Shown here: in pieces, positions 19,190 to 29,775 of the stretch
How positions within the stretch are numbered: position 1 is the stretch's first letter
How the letters are laid out: each line of letters begins with the position of its first letter
Assembly (NCBI RefSeq): GCF_028288185.1
Contig: NZ_JAQBOF010000035.1
Location: forward strand, 124,001-188,000
Direction: 5' to 3'
DNA length: 64,000 bases
Origin: Mucilaginibacter sp.
GTDB lineage: Bacteria; Bacteroidota; Bacteroidia; Sphingobacteriales; Sphingobacteriaceae
Notes under the pieces: generated by a model
The model's database searches: none
The model's input: the letters and a program-made list of their open reading frames with translations, nothing else
Told to the model about the DNA's origin: nothing
Position numbers and translations under genes: made by a program

Positions 19190-20242
19190 ATGAGATATCT
19201 ATCCTTACTGCTATTATTATGTTTAACAACCAAACATATTAAAGCGCAAGAGCCCAACATCAACCTAAAAGACTCAACCGCCGTTATCAAATGGCTACAA
19301 GAAAAACATATCCCCGCATTAGGCATCGCTTATGTAGAAAAAGGGAAAGTTAAAAACATGAAGCTATACGGCGATCTTAAACCTGGCGTACCCGCCCCAC
19401 TAAACGCTGTATTTAATGTGGCATCTATAACTAAAACCATTACTACAATGGTTACGCTTAACTTAGTCAACTCCGGTGAATGGCAGTTGGATGAGCCAGT
19501 GGCACATTACTGGACCGACCCGGATCTAAAAGACGACCCCAGGAGCCAAAAACTAACCACCCGCGACATATTGACACATCGCACAGGTTTCCCTAACTGG
19601 CGCTCTCAATTGCCCGGCGGTAAGCTGGCTTTTCAGGCTGATCCCGGAACAAAATACCAATACTCGGGCGAAGGATTTGAATATCTGCGCCGCGCGCTGG
19701 AAAGTAAATTCCATCGTGGCCTGGATCAACTGGCCGATTCCATCATATTTAAACCATTGGGTATGAAGGACACGCATTTTATATGGAACGATGCAGACGA
19801 AAGCCGCTTCGCCTATCCTTTTGACGCGACAGGGAAACAACTGGAAGCAACCAAAAACACCAAACCCAATGCTGCCGACCTTTTAGAAACCACCATACCC
19901 GACTACACTAAATTTATCCAATGGATGCTGCAAGGCGGCGGGTTATCAAAAAAATTATTTGCCGAAATGACGAGTCACCAAGTACAAACTAAACCGGGTG
20001 CCTACATGGGTTTAAGCTGGGCAATTTATGATCCGATTGGAAACGGCGAGTACGCCCTATCGCATAGCGGGCATGATGCTGGCGTACATACCATAGCCTT
20101 TATGTTCCCCAGATCAAAACGAGCATTGGTGATCTTTACCAATTCTGACAATGGTATGCAGCTTTATCCTGGGCTGATAGCCGGCTACATGGGTTCGCAG
20201 GGACAAGCGATAGTGGATATTGAAACGAAGAAGATGCCGTGA
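19190..20242 (+). CDS. Serine hydrolase, beta-lactamase/class C family
   Basis: 350 aa; signal peptide, NVASITKTITTM (SxxK), YQYSGEGFEYL (YxN-like), ALSHSGHDAGVH. Confidence 0.88.
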   Translation: MRYLSLLLLLCLTTKHIKAQEPNINLKDSTAVIKWLQEKHIPALGIAYVEKGKVKNMKLYGDLKPGVPAPLNAVFNVASITKTITTMVTLNLVNSGEWQLDEPVAHYWTDPDLKDDPRSQKLTTRDILTHRTGFPNWRSQLPGGKLAFQADPGTKYQYSGEGFEYLRRALESKFHRGLDQLADSIIFKPLGMKDTHFIWNDADESRFAYPFDATGKQLEATKNTKPNAADLLETTIPDYTKFIQWMLQGGGLSKKLFAEMTSHQVQTKPGAYMGLSWAIYDPIGNGEYALSHSGHDAGVHTIAFMFPRSKRALVIFTNSDNGMQLYPGLIAGYMGSQGQAIVDIETKKMP

Positions 20243-20289
20243 TAAATTATTAAATAAAGCATGATATTTTTAAACTATTAGCCCACGCT

Positions 20290-21180
20290 CTACACACTAA
20301 CAAACTCCCCAAACTCAACTAGCGTATTCTTGCCTGTACTCACCAACCACCCCTCCTTACCAACCTCAACCGTACAAGGCCCATATGTAAACACCCTGAT
20401 GGTTCTCTTTTCCGCTTCACGATTTAATTTTTGCAATACACACTGCAGCATTTTGCCCTCAAACGGGGTGTACATAAAAAACACAGTACCCAATGAATAA
20501 TCAACATCGCGGGCATCTGTATTAATAAACTCCACATCGGTTAAATTAAGCCCGGCGGCACAAACATATGCATAACTGCAAAAAGCAGGTTCGAACTCTA
20601 TGCCCTTTGCTATTACGCTTGTAAATAGGTTTACTAATATGCTTAGCTGCCCTAATCCTGAACCAATGTCGATAAAAACATCATTCGGTTTAAAATCAGC
20701 ACGTTTAATTAATTCTAAAATTATACGGACCGGTGTTTTTTGATAAAATACCATTTCGGGCTCACGGGCCTCCGTTTCGGCAGGTAGGGTTTCATCGGTC
20801 AGCAACCCATTAAAAAACACATCCAAATTGTCATAGCCAGGTTTATCCTCCCGAAGAAATGAGTTTAAATCGTTATCAAAATATTCGCTGATTTGGTCCA
20901 GCAATAATTGGCCCCTTAACTCCCCTGTTGATATCTTGGCGCGAAGCTGGCAGAAGATTTGGGTATTTACAGCTTCCAGATCGTCTTTAACTTTTTCGGC
21001 ATATTGCTTCAGGGTAGTTAGCTTGTTAATACCGGCTATTCTATCAATGACATGAAACTCAATGTCATCAATGGCCTGCGCCCTTAAATTGAAATTAGTT
21101 TCATGGTAAAGTCTTTCGTCATTAACAATGATGTTTATATCATCTAATAGTTCAGCATGTAACTCGTCTTTCGATTGCAT
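20290..21180 (-). CDS. Class I SAM-dependent methyltransferase-like protein
   Basis: 296 aa; NDVFIDIGSGLGQLSILVNLF, KGIEFEPAFCSYA, FFMYTPFEGKML. Confidence 0.72.
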   Translation of the reverse strand: MQSKDELHAELLDDINIIVNDERLYHETNFNLRAQAIDDIEFHVIDRIAGINKLTTLKQYAEKVKDDLEAVNTQIFCQLRAKISTGELRGQLLLDQISEYFDNDLNSFLREDKPGYDNLDVFFNGLLTDETLPAETEAREPEMVFYQKTPVRIILELIKRADFKPNDVFIDIGSGLGQLSILVNLFTSVIAKGIEFEPAFCSYAYVCAAGLNLTDVEFINTDARDVDYSLGTVFFMYTPFEGKMLQCVLQKLNREAEKRTIRVFTYGPCTVEVGKEGWLVSTGKNTLVEFGEFVSV

Positions 21181-21194
21181 TAAATAAGTTCTTA

Positions 21195-23663
21195 CTAAAA
21201 TTCTTTATCGCCTACATCGCTGGTAGGTAGCTTTAACTTACTGGTAAACTTGTTCAGGTTAAAACTTAGGTTTATTAAAAACACATCCGTTTCAGAGATA
21301 TAATTAGTAGTTGTATAAAAATCAGTACCCGAGGTTGTTATGCGTTGCTTATTTGCCCCCATGAAACCCATATTCATGTTTTGCCAAAGTAGCGAAGCTG
21401 ATAACCGACCATTCATGAACGTTTTTTTTACAGAAGTATTTGGCACAAAAAACTGGCCGTCTTCGCCCTGTCCTGTTGGCCTTTTAGACAGGTAATTTAC
21501 ATTGGCCCCCAGGCTCAATGTTTTACTTAACTGAAAATTGGTATTACCATTGATAGAATATGCCCAACTGCTGTTTAAAATAGTTACCGGTGTATTTAAT
21601 ATGGATATATTACCCTGAATTTTATAATTGTACAGATTACCACCAATATAAATACTCCACCATTTAAACGGTGCCAGATTGGCGCCGGCCTCCATCCCAA
21701 ACAAACGCGCGTTGCCTGCATTGGTATAAACGCGGTTAAGAATGGTATCGGCATAAACGCTGTTAAGCCTTTGTATAGGGTTTTTAATACGCTGATAATA
21801 TAGGGTGGCAAAAAATGATCCTTTTTTAAATTCACGGATCAGACCCAGTTCAGCCAAGTCTACAAATTCAGGCAACAGGTCCGGGTCGCCCTCTTCTAAT
21901 GTTTCAGAATGCTCGCGTTCTGGTATGGGGTTCAGTTCTAAGTTAGTTGTGCGCTGCACGCGTTTGCTATAACCTGCTTTCAGTTTCAAACCATCATTAA
22001 TGCCATACAACAAACTGGCCGATGGAAACAAATTAGATAAGTTAAGATTATGCGCGTTTGCATCATAAGATAAATTAACCGCACGTGTGGCGTACTCATA
22101 ACGAAGCCCGCCGCTGTATTCCAGCTTTGCCATTTTACCGGAGTATTGGCTGTACACAGAGTTGATCTGGTTTTTAGCATGCGTACTACCTTTAAATTTG
22201 GCCAGATCGGATTGTGATGTAAGAGGTGTTACAAAATAATCAAAAATGCCATCCTGGGTATCGTGCCTGAATTGGTAACCACTTTCTAACTTTCCTTTAC
22301 CAATATTAATACTGTGATCCAGTTTAAAGCGATAGGAACTAATAGGCCTTTTATAAGGATTATTTACGTATTGTATAGTATCGGCAGTATTTGGGTATTT
22401 TAAGTTACGATTTTGGGTTCCCCCATATAGGTTATCATGTTCATAAAGCAAACTCGCGGTTAAAGATGATTTATCGGCAAAGGTGTGTGTATAATCAAAA
22501 TTACCCAGGTTAAAAGTCCCCTCTTTTGTTTGCAGGTTAGAGTTATAATAAGTTGTGCTTTTTATAAGCGTGTTAGTTGCTAAGTTTGATGTGGTATTAT
22601 TGTACAACAAATTGGCTAAACGTGCCTGGTATCTTTTGCCGCTGTAAAGCCCAACTGAAACTACGTTATTGGCATCGGCTGTATAACTTATGGAGGCCCT
22701 TCCGGCATAATTGTACCGGTCAAAACTTCTTTCGCCGTTAGATGGGAAGCGCGAAATGGTATTATTAACAAAGTTTTTGGTGTAGACATTCCCTTCTCGA
22801 TAACCCTCATTGTCATTACGGGTATAGTTGCCGCCTACAGATATATCCCATTTTGCTTTCTTGAAATTGATGGTTGCATCGCCTCCAAAGCGTTTAGGTT
22901 TTTTCAGATTCCCATAGTCGGTAGTGCTTGGCAGGCCGCCTTGCGCATTGGCCGTAATTGTAAAACCATCGCTGGCACCTTTTTTAGTAACAATATTAAT
23001 AATACCGCCACGGCCATCAGGATCATATTTAGCAGATGGCGCGGTAATCAATTCAATATTATCAATAGCATTAGCGGGCAATTGGGTTAGTACGGTCTGC
23101 GCATCTGCTAAAACAGGTTTGCCGTTAATTAACACCATAAAACCGGCCGACCCGCGTACACTAATATCCCCTTGCGAATTAACCGCTACTGACGGCAGGT
23201 TCTTTAAAACATCAATAGCCGATCCCCCTTTAGCTGATTCGAACTGACCGGCCTTATAACTTTGTTTTTCAATTTTATTTAATGCCGTAACCTTTTGGCC
23301 AGCAACAGCTACCTCATTCAACATTTTGCTTGACGGATTAAGAGCAATGATTCCCAGATCAAGGTTTTGGTTATTAGTCAGATGAATATCTTTAAAATAC
23401 TTTGTTTCATAGCCAATAAAAATGACCTTTAATTGGTAATTGCCTTGCGGTATTTTCACCAATTCAAATGCACCATTTTCTTTGGTAACTATCCCTGTAA
23501 CTAAGGTTGAATCTGTTGATTTAAACAGGGCCACGCTGGCATATTCTATAGAAAAATTATTTTTGGCATCAGTTACTTTCCCTTTAATAGTAGCATTTTG
23601 CCCAAATGTGTTAAAAGAGATAGTAAGAAATAAAACAAAGCAAATGGGTAATGTTATTTTCAT
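21195..23663 (-). CDS. TonB-dependent / outer membrane beta-barrel receptor with CarboxypepD-reg-like N-terminus
   Basis: 822 aa; ATIKGKVTDAKNNFSIEYASVALF, DVLKNLPSVAVNSQGDISVRGSAGFMVLINGKP plug motif. Confidence 0.9.
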   Translation of the reverse strand: MKITLPICFVLFLTISFNTFGQNATIKGKVTDAKNNFSIEYASVALFKSTDSTLVTGIVTKENGAFELVKIPQGNYQLKVIFIGYETKYFKDIHLTNNQNLDLGIIALNPSSKMLNEVAVAGQKVTALNKIEKQSYKAGQFESAKGGSAIDVLKNLPSVAVNSQGDISVRGSAGFMVLINGKPVLADAQTVLTQLPANAIDNIELITAPSAKYDPDGRGGIINIVTKKGASDGFTITANAQGGLPSTTDYGNLKKPKRFGGDATINFKKAKWDISVGGNYTRNDNEGYREGNVYTKNFVNNTISRFPSNGERSFDRYNYAGRASISYTADANNVVSVGLYSGKRYQARLANLLYNNTTSNLATNTLIKSTTYYNSNLQTKEGTFNLGNFDYTHTFADKSSLTASLLYEHDNLYGGTQNRNLKYPNTADTIQYVNNPYKRPISSYRFKLDHSINIGKGKLESGYQFRHDTQDGIFDYFVTPLTSQSDLAKFKGSTHAKNQINSVYSQYSGKMAKLEYSGGLRYEYATRAVNLSYDANAHNLNLSNLFPSASLLYGINDGLKLKAGYSKRVQRTTNLELNPIPEREHSETLEEGDPDLLPEFVDLAELGLIREFKKGSFFATLYYQRIKNPIQRLNSVYADTILNRVYTNAGNARLFGMEAGANLAPFKWWSIYIGGNLYNYKIQGNISILNTPVTILNSSWAYSINGNTNFQLSKTLSLGANVNYLSKRPTGQGEDGQFFVPNTSVKKTFMNGRLSASLLWQNMNMGFMGANKQRITTSGTDFYTTTNYISETDVFLINLSFNLNKFTSKLKLPTSDVGDKEF

Positions 23664-23933
23664 GGAGGCGTGGTTAGTATTCAGCCAAAAATACCACGTT
23701 TAGTTTAGCATTACATGTAGTTTATGTAACATTTATATAAATACCTTTAACGTATACATCACTATAAACTTTTATAAAGTAATAGAATTTACACTATGCA
23801 CCATATTAAATAAATAAAACGTTAAACACTTATTTTCAAACTATTACCATAAAAAATTTCCTTAAAAACAATTGCAAATAAGCGATTTATGTTTAACTTA
23901 GTACATAAGTATTAAAAATTAGGAGGAGTTGCC

Positions 23934-24110
23934 ATGAAGAAAAAAGCTACCCTAGTTGCCCAGCCCGATAAGACTGAAACTAAGTCAGAATTAACACCTT
24001 GCCAAAACTTTAATCAAAAAATGTATCGTGACCATGCACATGTCGATCACACACACGGCAGGATTAATAAATTTCCATTTGGAAGCAGTCACGGGCCGTC
24101 GCCTTTTTAA
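23934..24110 (+). CDS. 58-aa His-rich small protein (not in ORF track)
   Basis: aggaggagttgcc-ATG; MKKKATLVAQPDKTETKSELTPCQNFNQKMYRDHAHVDHTHGRINKFPFGSSHGPSPF*; AGGAGG 8 nt upstream of ATG. Confidence 0.6.
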   Translation: MKKKATLVAQPDKTETKSELTPCQNFNQKMYRDHAHVDHTHGRINKFPFGSSHGPSPF

Positions 24111-24251
24111 TAAGGTATCGGACTGATCGTTTGCTATAAGCTAATTACTTTTGGCATGGATATATTTTGCCTGTAAAAAACTCTTATCATCTGCCGGTGG
24201 CCCATAAATAGGCTGCACAGTATATCGAAGTGTTTCGAAACACCACACTTG

Positions 24252-27200
24252 CTACTCCACCCCCCAATGCTCATTGGGCTTTGGCCCCATCTCTAACACT
24301 AACGATCCGCCTTTTAATAACTCGGCTGCCTCAAACTTAAACGAGTTTAATTGCTTGCCATTTAACGTAGCCTTTTGCACATACATATTATTGCGCGATG
24401 TGTTGTTAGCGGTAATGATAAACTTGCCGCCCCTGCCAAACTTATGGCCAAGGTCTATCTGCACTTGCTTAAATAGCGGGCTGCCTATCTCGTAAACCGG
24501 GTTGGCAGCAGTGCCGCCATCCGTTTGGAACAACCCCATAGCCACCATCACCAGCCAAGCACTCATCTGGCCCTGGTCTTCATCGCCTAAGTAAGCATCG
24601 CCAATATCATACCCATAAAAACGCTCCATTATTGATCTGCTCCACTTTTGGGTAGACCACGGCTTACCGGCCCAGTTAAACAAAAACGCAAAATGCATAG
24701 ATTGCTGGTTGCCCTGCACTACCGGGTAATCCCAATATTGGTCGTTCATACCGTTATAGCGCCATGGTTCGCTTTGTTTAAAACCCCACTCCAGGCGGTC
24801 AATAAATTTCTTCTTACCTATCATATCAGCCAATGCCGGCACATCCTGCGGCACAAAGTAGGTTAACTGCCAAGCGTTACCTTCTACATATTGCTCATTA
24901 GCGCCGCTTTTAAACGGATCGAAATTTTTAGACCACTCGCCGTTACTCAGTTTCATGTGGCAATAGCCAGCCGTATCAATGGCGTTTTTCCACCAGTAGC
25001 CCCTATCATTAAATTTGTTGTAAATAGCTGTTTTACCTAATGATTTGGCTAGTTGCCCCACTGTCCAGTCATCATAAGAACTCTCCATAGTATTAGAGAA
25101 CCTACCCAGATCAGACGGCACATAATGATATTTTTCATAAGCCACCAAATCTCTGTTACCCGCAAAACCTGTAAAGACTTTCTGTGCGGGTGTGGTCTGC
25201 ATTTTTACCGAGGCGGCCAAAACCTTATTCGCATCAAAATTTCGAATCCCCATCTGGTATGCCGATACGATCAGCGGGATCTCATGCTCACCCACCATGA
25301 CCGGTACAAAGTTCATCCCGGCAGGGCCCTTTGCCAGCCAGCCGTAAGCATCGTACATAGCCAATTGCGAGTTTACCCAGCGGTTGCTCCACTCGGGTGT
25401 TACCAGGTTCCACATTTGGTTCAAGTTCCAAAAAGTATTCCAGAACGCATCGCAGCCCATAGCTACGTCATCCTTATTTTTTAACTGCTGAATTTTGCCA
25501 TCCGTACCGCGCCATTGCCCGTTTATATCGCTCCACGTACTGCGACTGCAAACAGAGCGGTACATAGAGTTATAAAATCGTATTTTGTCCAATCTATTGG
25601 TGGTAGTTATTTTTACACGGTTAAATATATCGTTCCAGGCATTTAGCTGGTTTTGTTTGATCGCGCTAAAACTCCAACCGAACGGCTTGGTAACTTCGGT
25701 AATTAAATTCTCATCAGCATTTGCCAAACTAACCAATGATATTGCCGACCGCACCTGCACAACCGGGTTAACCTTAGCATCAAACTGTAAAAACACACCT
25801 GCATTTTTTATGTCTTTTGCTTCCAACTCATCGCCATGTTGTATGGCGTTATTTATCCAGCTACCCATATTTTTTATAGGCTTGTCAAACTCCAAAACAA
25901 AGTAAATGGTATAATCCTGATCAGCATCGGTACTCCATATCCCCTTAGAGAACTGGTGCGAAGAACCCTCCATACGGTAATCGTTAACCTTTTTAAGTTT
26001 TACATTTTTAAGCTGATAATCATACTCTGCCGGTATATGCAGATCAACCAATATCCTCGCGCTGTCCCTATCTTTAGGGAAAGTAAAGCGCTCAAAACCG
26101 CAACGGGTAGTGGCAGTAACTTCGGCTTTGATATTGTAATCGGTTAATTGTGCTTTGTATAAGCCTATCGGCGCTTCCTCGGTTCGTTTATCAATAGCAG
26201 AGCGATAACCTATGCCTGATTTTAACTCGTTACCCACAACGGTTTTTAATTTACCATTAGTTGGGAAAATACCCAGGCCACCCATCGTCCACTCGTGGAT
26301 ATGGCTAAACGTGCCTATACTTTCATAACTGGGCTGATATCCTGCCTGCCAACCCGCGTTTTGGTTATCAGGGCTCATTTTAACCATGCTGAATGGCATC
26401 CATGGGCCGGGTGCTATCATCCAGCGGGAGTGAGCGGTGCCTAAACGGGTATCAACATAATTAGCCAGGGTTTGTATCCTTTGGGGCGATCTTTTTACGG
26501 TGCCTTGTTCAACTAGCCTATCATTCTCGAATATTTTGTAGCTACTTTGCTTTGCTGTAGTTACAGTCGGCATTGGGGCCTCAAACTCGTATGATCCTTT
26601 TTCCAAAGTCTCTGTAAATATCGTTTTACCATCCAACTCAACTCTTAGCTTTGGTGTACCTTTTAAATATTTGGCGGCAACTATTAAAGGTTGCGTCTTT
26701 TTTCCATTATCAGCCAACTCATAATCGGCAGTTTTTACGCTGTTTACAAATAATTGCCCCGGCTGCTGTAAAGCAGTTTGTGCCGGACCTTCCAAGCTAA
26801 CCTGGTCAAACATTATCCATGAGCCTTGTACAACAGTTATAGTAATGCTGTTGCCCCCTTTTTTTATCATACCGGCTTTAACAGGTATTTCAATTGTTTT
26901 TGGCGTTGCCGATGCCAGGTTACCAACTAATGCGGCGGTATCTATAAACTTTTCATTCAACTTTGGATTAGGTTGTTTATTCACATCGTAACCCGCAGCA
27001 GTTAGTTGCAGGCGCTCGTCCTGCTCATTAATACTCACTTTAAGCATCGGCAGAAATTTCTTGGCATAGTCGGCTAGTTTTATAACCAGCTTATAGCTTC
27101 CTTTAGCGGGCAGATCTTTAACTGTAAACAATAAGTTTACCTGGTTTGTGCGCCAGCCGGCAGTGGGCCACGTACCGCCCCAGGTATCAACGGGGCCGGG

Positions 27201-27431
27201 CAGCACATATGGAAAATCATTTTTCTCTTTAGAGTAACCTATTACAAAAAATTTATCCTCGTAGCCAAAATCATGCTCTATAAAATTTTTAAATCCATTT
27301 GGGGCCAGCGAAAATTCGTTAGGCAAATTATCAGCCTTACCAACGGCCCAAACAGTCTTTTGATCGAATTGCGCATTAGCTATAAGTGCTAAGGTATTAA
27401 TCATACAAACCAGTAAAAATCCCTTTTTCAT
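24252..27431 (-). CDS. GH92 family alpha-mannosidase with N-terminal polysaccharide-lyase/CBM-like region
   Basis: 1059 aa; YVDTRLGTAHSRWMIAPGPWMPFSMVKMSPDNQN, GCDAFWNTFWNLNQMW, GDEDQGQMSAWLVMVAMGLFQTDGG, GxPLF. Confidence 0.9.
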   Translation of the reverse strand: MKKGFLLVCMINTLALIANAQFDQKTVWAVGKADNLPNEFSLAPNGFKNFIEHDFGYEDKFFVIGYSKEKNDFPYVLPGPVDTWGGTWPTAGWRTNQVNLLFTVKDLPAKGSYKLVIKLADYAKKFLPMLKVSINEQDERLQLTAAGYDVNKQPNPKLNEKFIDTAALVGNLASATPKTIEIPVKAGMIKKGGNSITITVVQGSWIMFDQVSLEGPAQTALQQPGQLFVNSVKTADYELADNGKKTQPLIVAAKYLKGTPKLRVELDGKTIFTETLEKGSYEFEAPMPTVTTAKQSSYKIFENDRLVEQGTVKRSPQRIQTLANYVDTRLGTAHSRWMIAPGPWMPFSMVKMSPDNQNAGWQAGYQPSYESIGTFSHIHEWTMGGLGIFPTNGKLKTVVGNELKSGIGYRSAIDKRTEEAPIGLYKAQLTDYNIKAEVTATTRCGFERFTFPKDRDSARILVDLHIPAEYDYQLKNVKLKKVNDYRMEGSSHQFSKGIWSTDADQDYTIYFVLEFDKPIKNMGSWINNAIQHGDELEAKDIKNAGVFLQFDAKVNPVVQVRSAISLVSLANADENLITEVTKPFGWSFSAIKQNQLNAWNDIFNRVKITTTNRLDKIRFYNSMYRSVCSRSTWSDINGQWRGTDGKIQQLKNKDDVAMGCDAFWNTFWNLNQMWNLVTPEWSNRWVNSQLAMYDAYGWLAKGPAGMNFVPVMVGEHEIPLIVSAYQMGIRNFDANKVLAASVKMQTTPAQKVFTGFAGNRDLVAYEKYHYVPSDLGRFSNTMESSYDDWTVGQLAKSLGKTAIYNKFNDRGYWWKNAIDTAGYCHMKLSNGEWSKNFDPFKSGANEQYVEGNAWQLTYFVPQDVPALADMIGKKKFIDRLEWGFKQSEPWRYNGMNDQYWDYPVVQGNQQSMHFAFLFNWAGKPWSTQKWSRSIMERFYGYDIGDAYLGDEDQGQMSAWLVMVAMGLFQTDGGTAANPVYEIGSPLFKQVQIDLGHKFGRGGKFIITANNTSRNNMYVQKATLNGKQLNSFKFEAAELLKGGSLVLEMGPKPNEHWGVE

Positions 27432-27609
27432 AATAAAAGTGCTACAGTTATATTCGATTTAATAATATGTACATACATTACTACAAAAAACAAGACATAT
27501 ATAGAATATCCTCCTTGTCAAATTTTAATGCAGTATGGTTGTTGAATCGGTATACATAACAAAGAAACTTAAAATACATTAAATTTCAAGTCAGTTCAAA
27601 AAAAAACAA

Positions 27610-29742
27610 TTATTTACTGTCTACAGCACATCTAAACCCAATGGTAGCTGCCCGATCCAGGCTTGGCGCCATCAGCAAATACTTTCCATATTTATTTAAT
27701 TCAAGTGCTGCCGGAAAATACCAGCCCGATGTTTGCGCATGGTAATAGCTACTTCCTTTTAAAATAGCAGACCGGCTGTGTAAATCGACGTACTCGTCGG
27801 TCCACTGCCATACATTGCCTACCATATCCATCACGCCAAAAAGGCTTACGCCCAGTGGGTATGCGTTTACATCTGTTGGTTTCCTCATTACCCTGGAAGT
27901 ATCTGGTGCCGGATATTTACTATTGTCTTTATTATTGCCCCACGGATACAAGCGCCCATCATTGCCTTGAGCGGCATATTGCCATTCCCACTCATGCGGC
28001 AATCTTTTTCCGGCCCAATTTGCATAAGCGCGGGCGTCTTCTAATGACACCCATGTAACGGGTTGATTTTCTGATCCGACTAGATAACTACCGTTTGCCC
28101 AATATTTTAAAAAGTTATGATCATCTATCGGATGATATTTGGTTGCATTTATAAATTGTTTAAACTGCTTATTAGTTACCGGGTATTGATCGATATAAAA
28201 TGATTTGATGTTAATATTATGTTTTTGTGATCTCGATGGATGGGATTCCCACTCATGTTGTACACCTACGGCAGTTGGAAGCTCATTTCCCTCGATCATC
28301 ACACCTACTGATTCAAAGTGATAATCATTTATCGCCGGTATTTTGATCATCCCTCCCGGAGTGGCTGCCGATAGGATTGTATTTTTAATGGTGGTTATTT
28401 GTTGTGGGATAGGATTCCATGCCGCTGAAAAGCTTTTAAGGCTTCTTTTACTCCTGCTATTCATCTTTGTTAAAAACCCTGTTAATGTTGATGATTTAGC
28501 ATCACTGTTCATTACCAATAATGCACTATAGCCATTACCTTCAATGGTAAAGCTTAAAACAGCTTTGTTATCTTTAATTTGTGGAATGATTTGCTTACCG
28601 TTCCACAAATCATAATACTTTGCATTTGTAGTTAATGGCAAAGCTATTTGCCGACCGCTACTTTCTGTACTATCCCTGTTAATAAATGTATAAATGGTTT
28701 TATTGTTATCCGGAAATTTGGATGCAAAAACATTTTGATGCAGAACGGGTATAAATGGCTCCCAGTTCCTATTGCTCCATGCACTTGGAAAATATCTGTA
28801 AATAGCAGCTATTCTCCTGATGACCTCTGCATATCTATCGGGTATTTGGTTCCAAACGCTCCAAATATTTTCCCATGAATTATAACCTATTCCGTTAAAA
28901 AAAGCATATTGCAGATCGTTGGTTTTATCAGTGGCCCATCTGTTGGTTATATTAACCTGATGCCGGTGCTCAAACCATTTATAAACACTAACACCAGGTT
29001 TAAATTCATATCCCCAGTAATAGCCCCAACTTAGGGTATTCCATTCTATAGTTTTAAGGTCCTTTAAATTTAATTCGGGTTGAAATGCCAGCGGGTAGTT
29101 TTCGCTTTGTGCAGCCTGGTAGAAGTCTTCCGACACACCAGACATTGTATCACCATTCATGCCATCGGCACCCAAATCCTTCATCTCTTTAACTAAAGCT
29201 CGCGGCATGATAAGTTTGATGCTATTGGTGCCATGATCCCATATCATGATTGGGAAAAACACATGCACACCATTTCGCTTAAAGTCTTTTATCATTTGTC
29301 TTACCGCGGCTTTACCTCCCGGTAAATCTGCTGTAAGGTCAAATTGATTGCGGTTATCCACACCGATATTAGGATAGGTTGGCCATATCAATACGGCATC
29401 AATACCACCATAGCGTTTTTTCAAATCGTTTAAATAATGGGTTACGGTGTATTTATGTGTTGACGCATCATAAAAGTAACGGTCATGCGCCATCATCTGG
29501 GCATATATAAAAGTATGTTTAACCCATTGCAAAGCTGGCTTTGAGTATGCGGTACTATCGTACTTAATCCTTATCTTTTCTTCACGCCGCCATTTTCTCA
29601 GATCGGCTAACCATTGGTCGCGTTGTTCAGCATTCGCCGGGGCCTTAAATACTTCTTTTAGGGCCCCCGAATAAATAGGAACTTGCGCGAAAAGGCTACA
29701 ATTTAAAAACAGCAATACAACGAAGTAATATTTATTCTTCAC
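27610..29742 (-). CDS. TIM-barrel glycoside-hydrolase-like domain fused to an FGE/SUMF1-like domain
   Basis: 710 aa; N-terminal GIDAVLIWPTYPNIGVDNRNQ...MKDLGADGMNGDTMSG; C-terminal YPVTNKQFKQFINATKYHP, WAGKRLPHEWEWQYAAQGNDGRLYPWGNN, GNVWQWTDEY, GFRC. Confidence 0.78.
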   Translation of the reverse strand: MKNKYYFVVLLFLNCSLFAQVPIYSGALKEVFKAPANAEQRDQWLADLRKWRREEKIRIKYDSTAYSKPALQWVKHTFIYAQMMAHDRYFYDASTHKYTVTHYLNDLKKRYGGIDAVLIWPTYPNIGVDNRNQFDLTADLPGGKAAVRQMIKDFKRNGVHVFFPIMIWDHGTNSIKLIMPRALVKEMKDLGADGMNGDTMSGVSEDFYQAAQSENYPLAFQPELNLKDLKTIEWNTLSWGYYWGYEFKPGVSVYKWFEHRHQVNITNRWATDKTNDLQYAFFNGIGYNSWENIWSVWNQIPDRYAEVIRRIAAIYRYFPSAWSNRNWEPFIPVLHQNVFASKFPDNNKTIYTFINRDSTESSGRQIALPLTTNAKYYDLWNGKQIIPQIKDNKAVLSFTIEGNGYSALLVMNSDAKSSTLTGFLTKMNSRSKRSLKSFSAAWNPIPQQITTIKNTILSAATPGGMIKIPAINDYHFESVGVMIEGNELPTAVGVQHEWESHPSRSQKHNINIKSFYIDQYPVTNKQFKQFINATKYHPIDDHNFLKYWANGSYLVGSENQPVTWVSLEDARAYANWAGKRLPHEWEWQYAAQGNDGRLYPWGNNKDNSKYPAPDTSRVMRKPTDVNAYPLGVSLFGVMDMVGNVWQWTDEYVDLHSRSAILKGSSYYHAQTSGWYFPAALELNKYGKYLLMAPSLDRAATIGFRCAVDSK

Positions 29743-29775
29743 AAGCTTTATATTAGAGATACATTTTAGTCTTTT

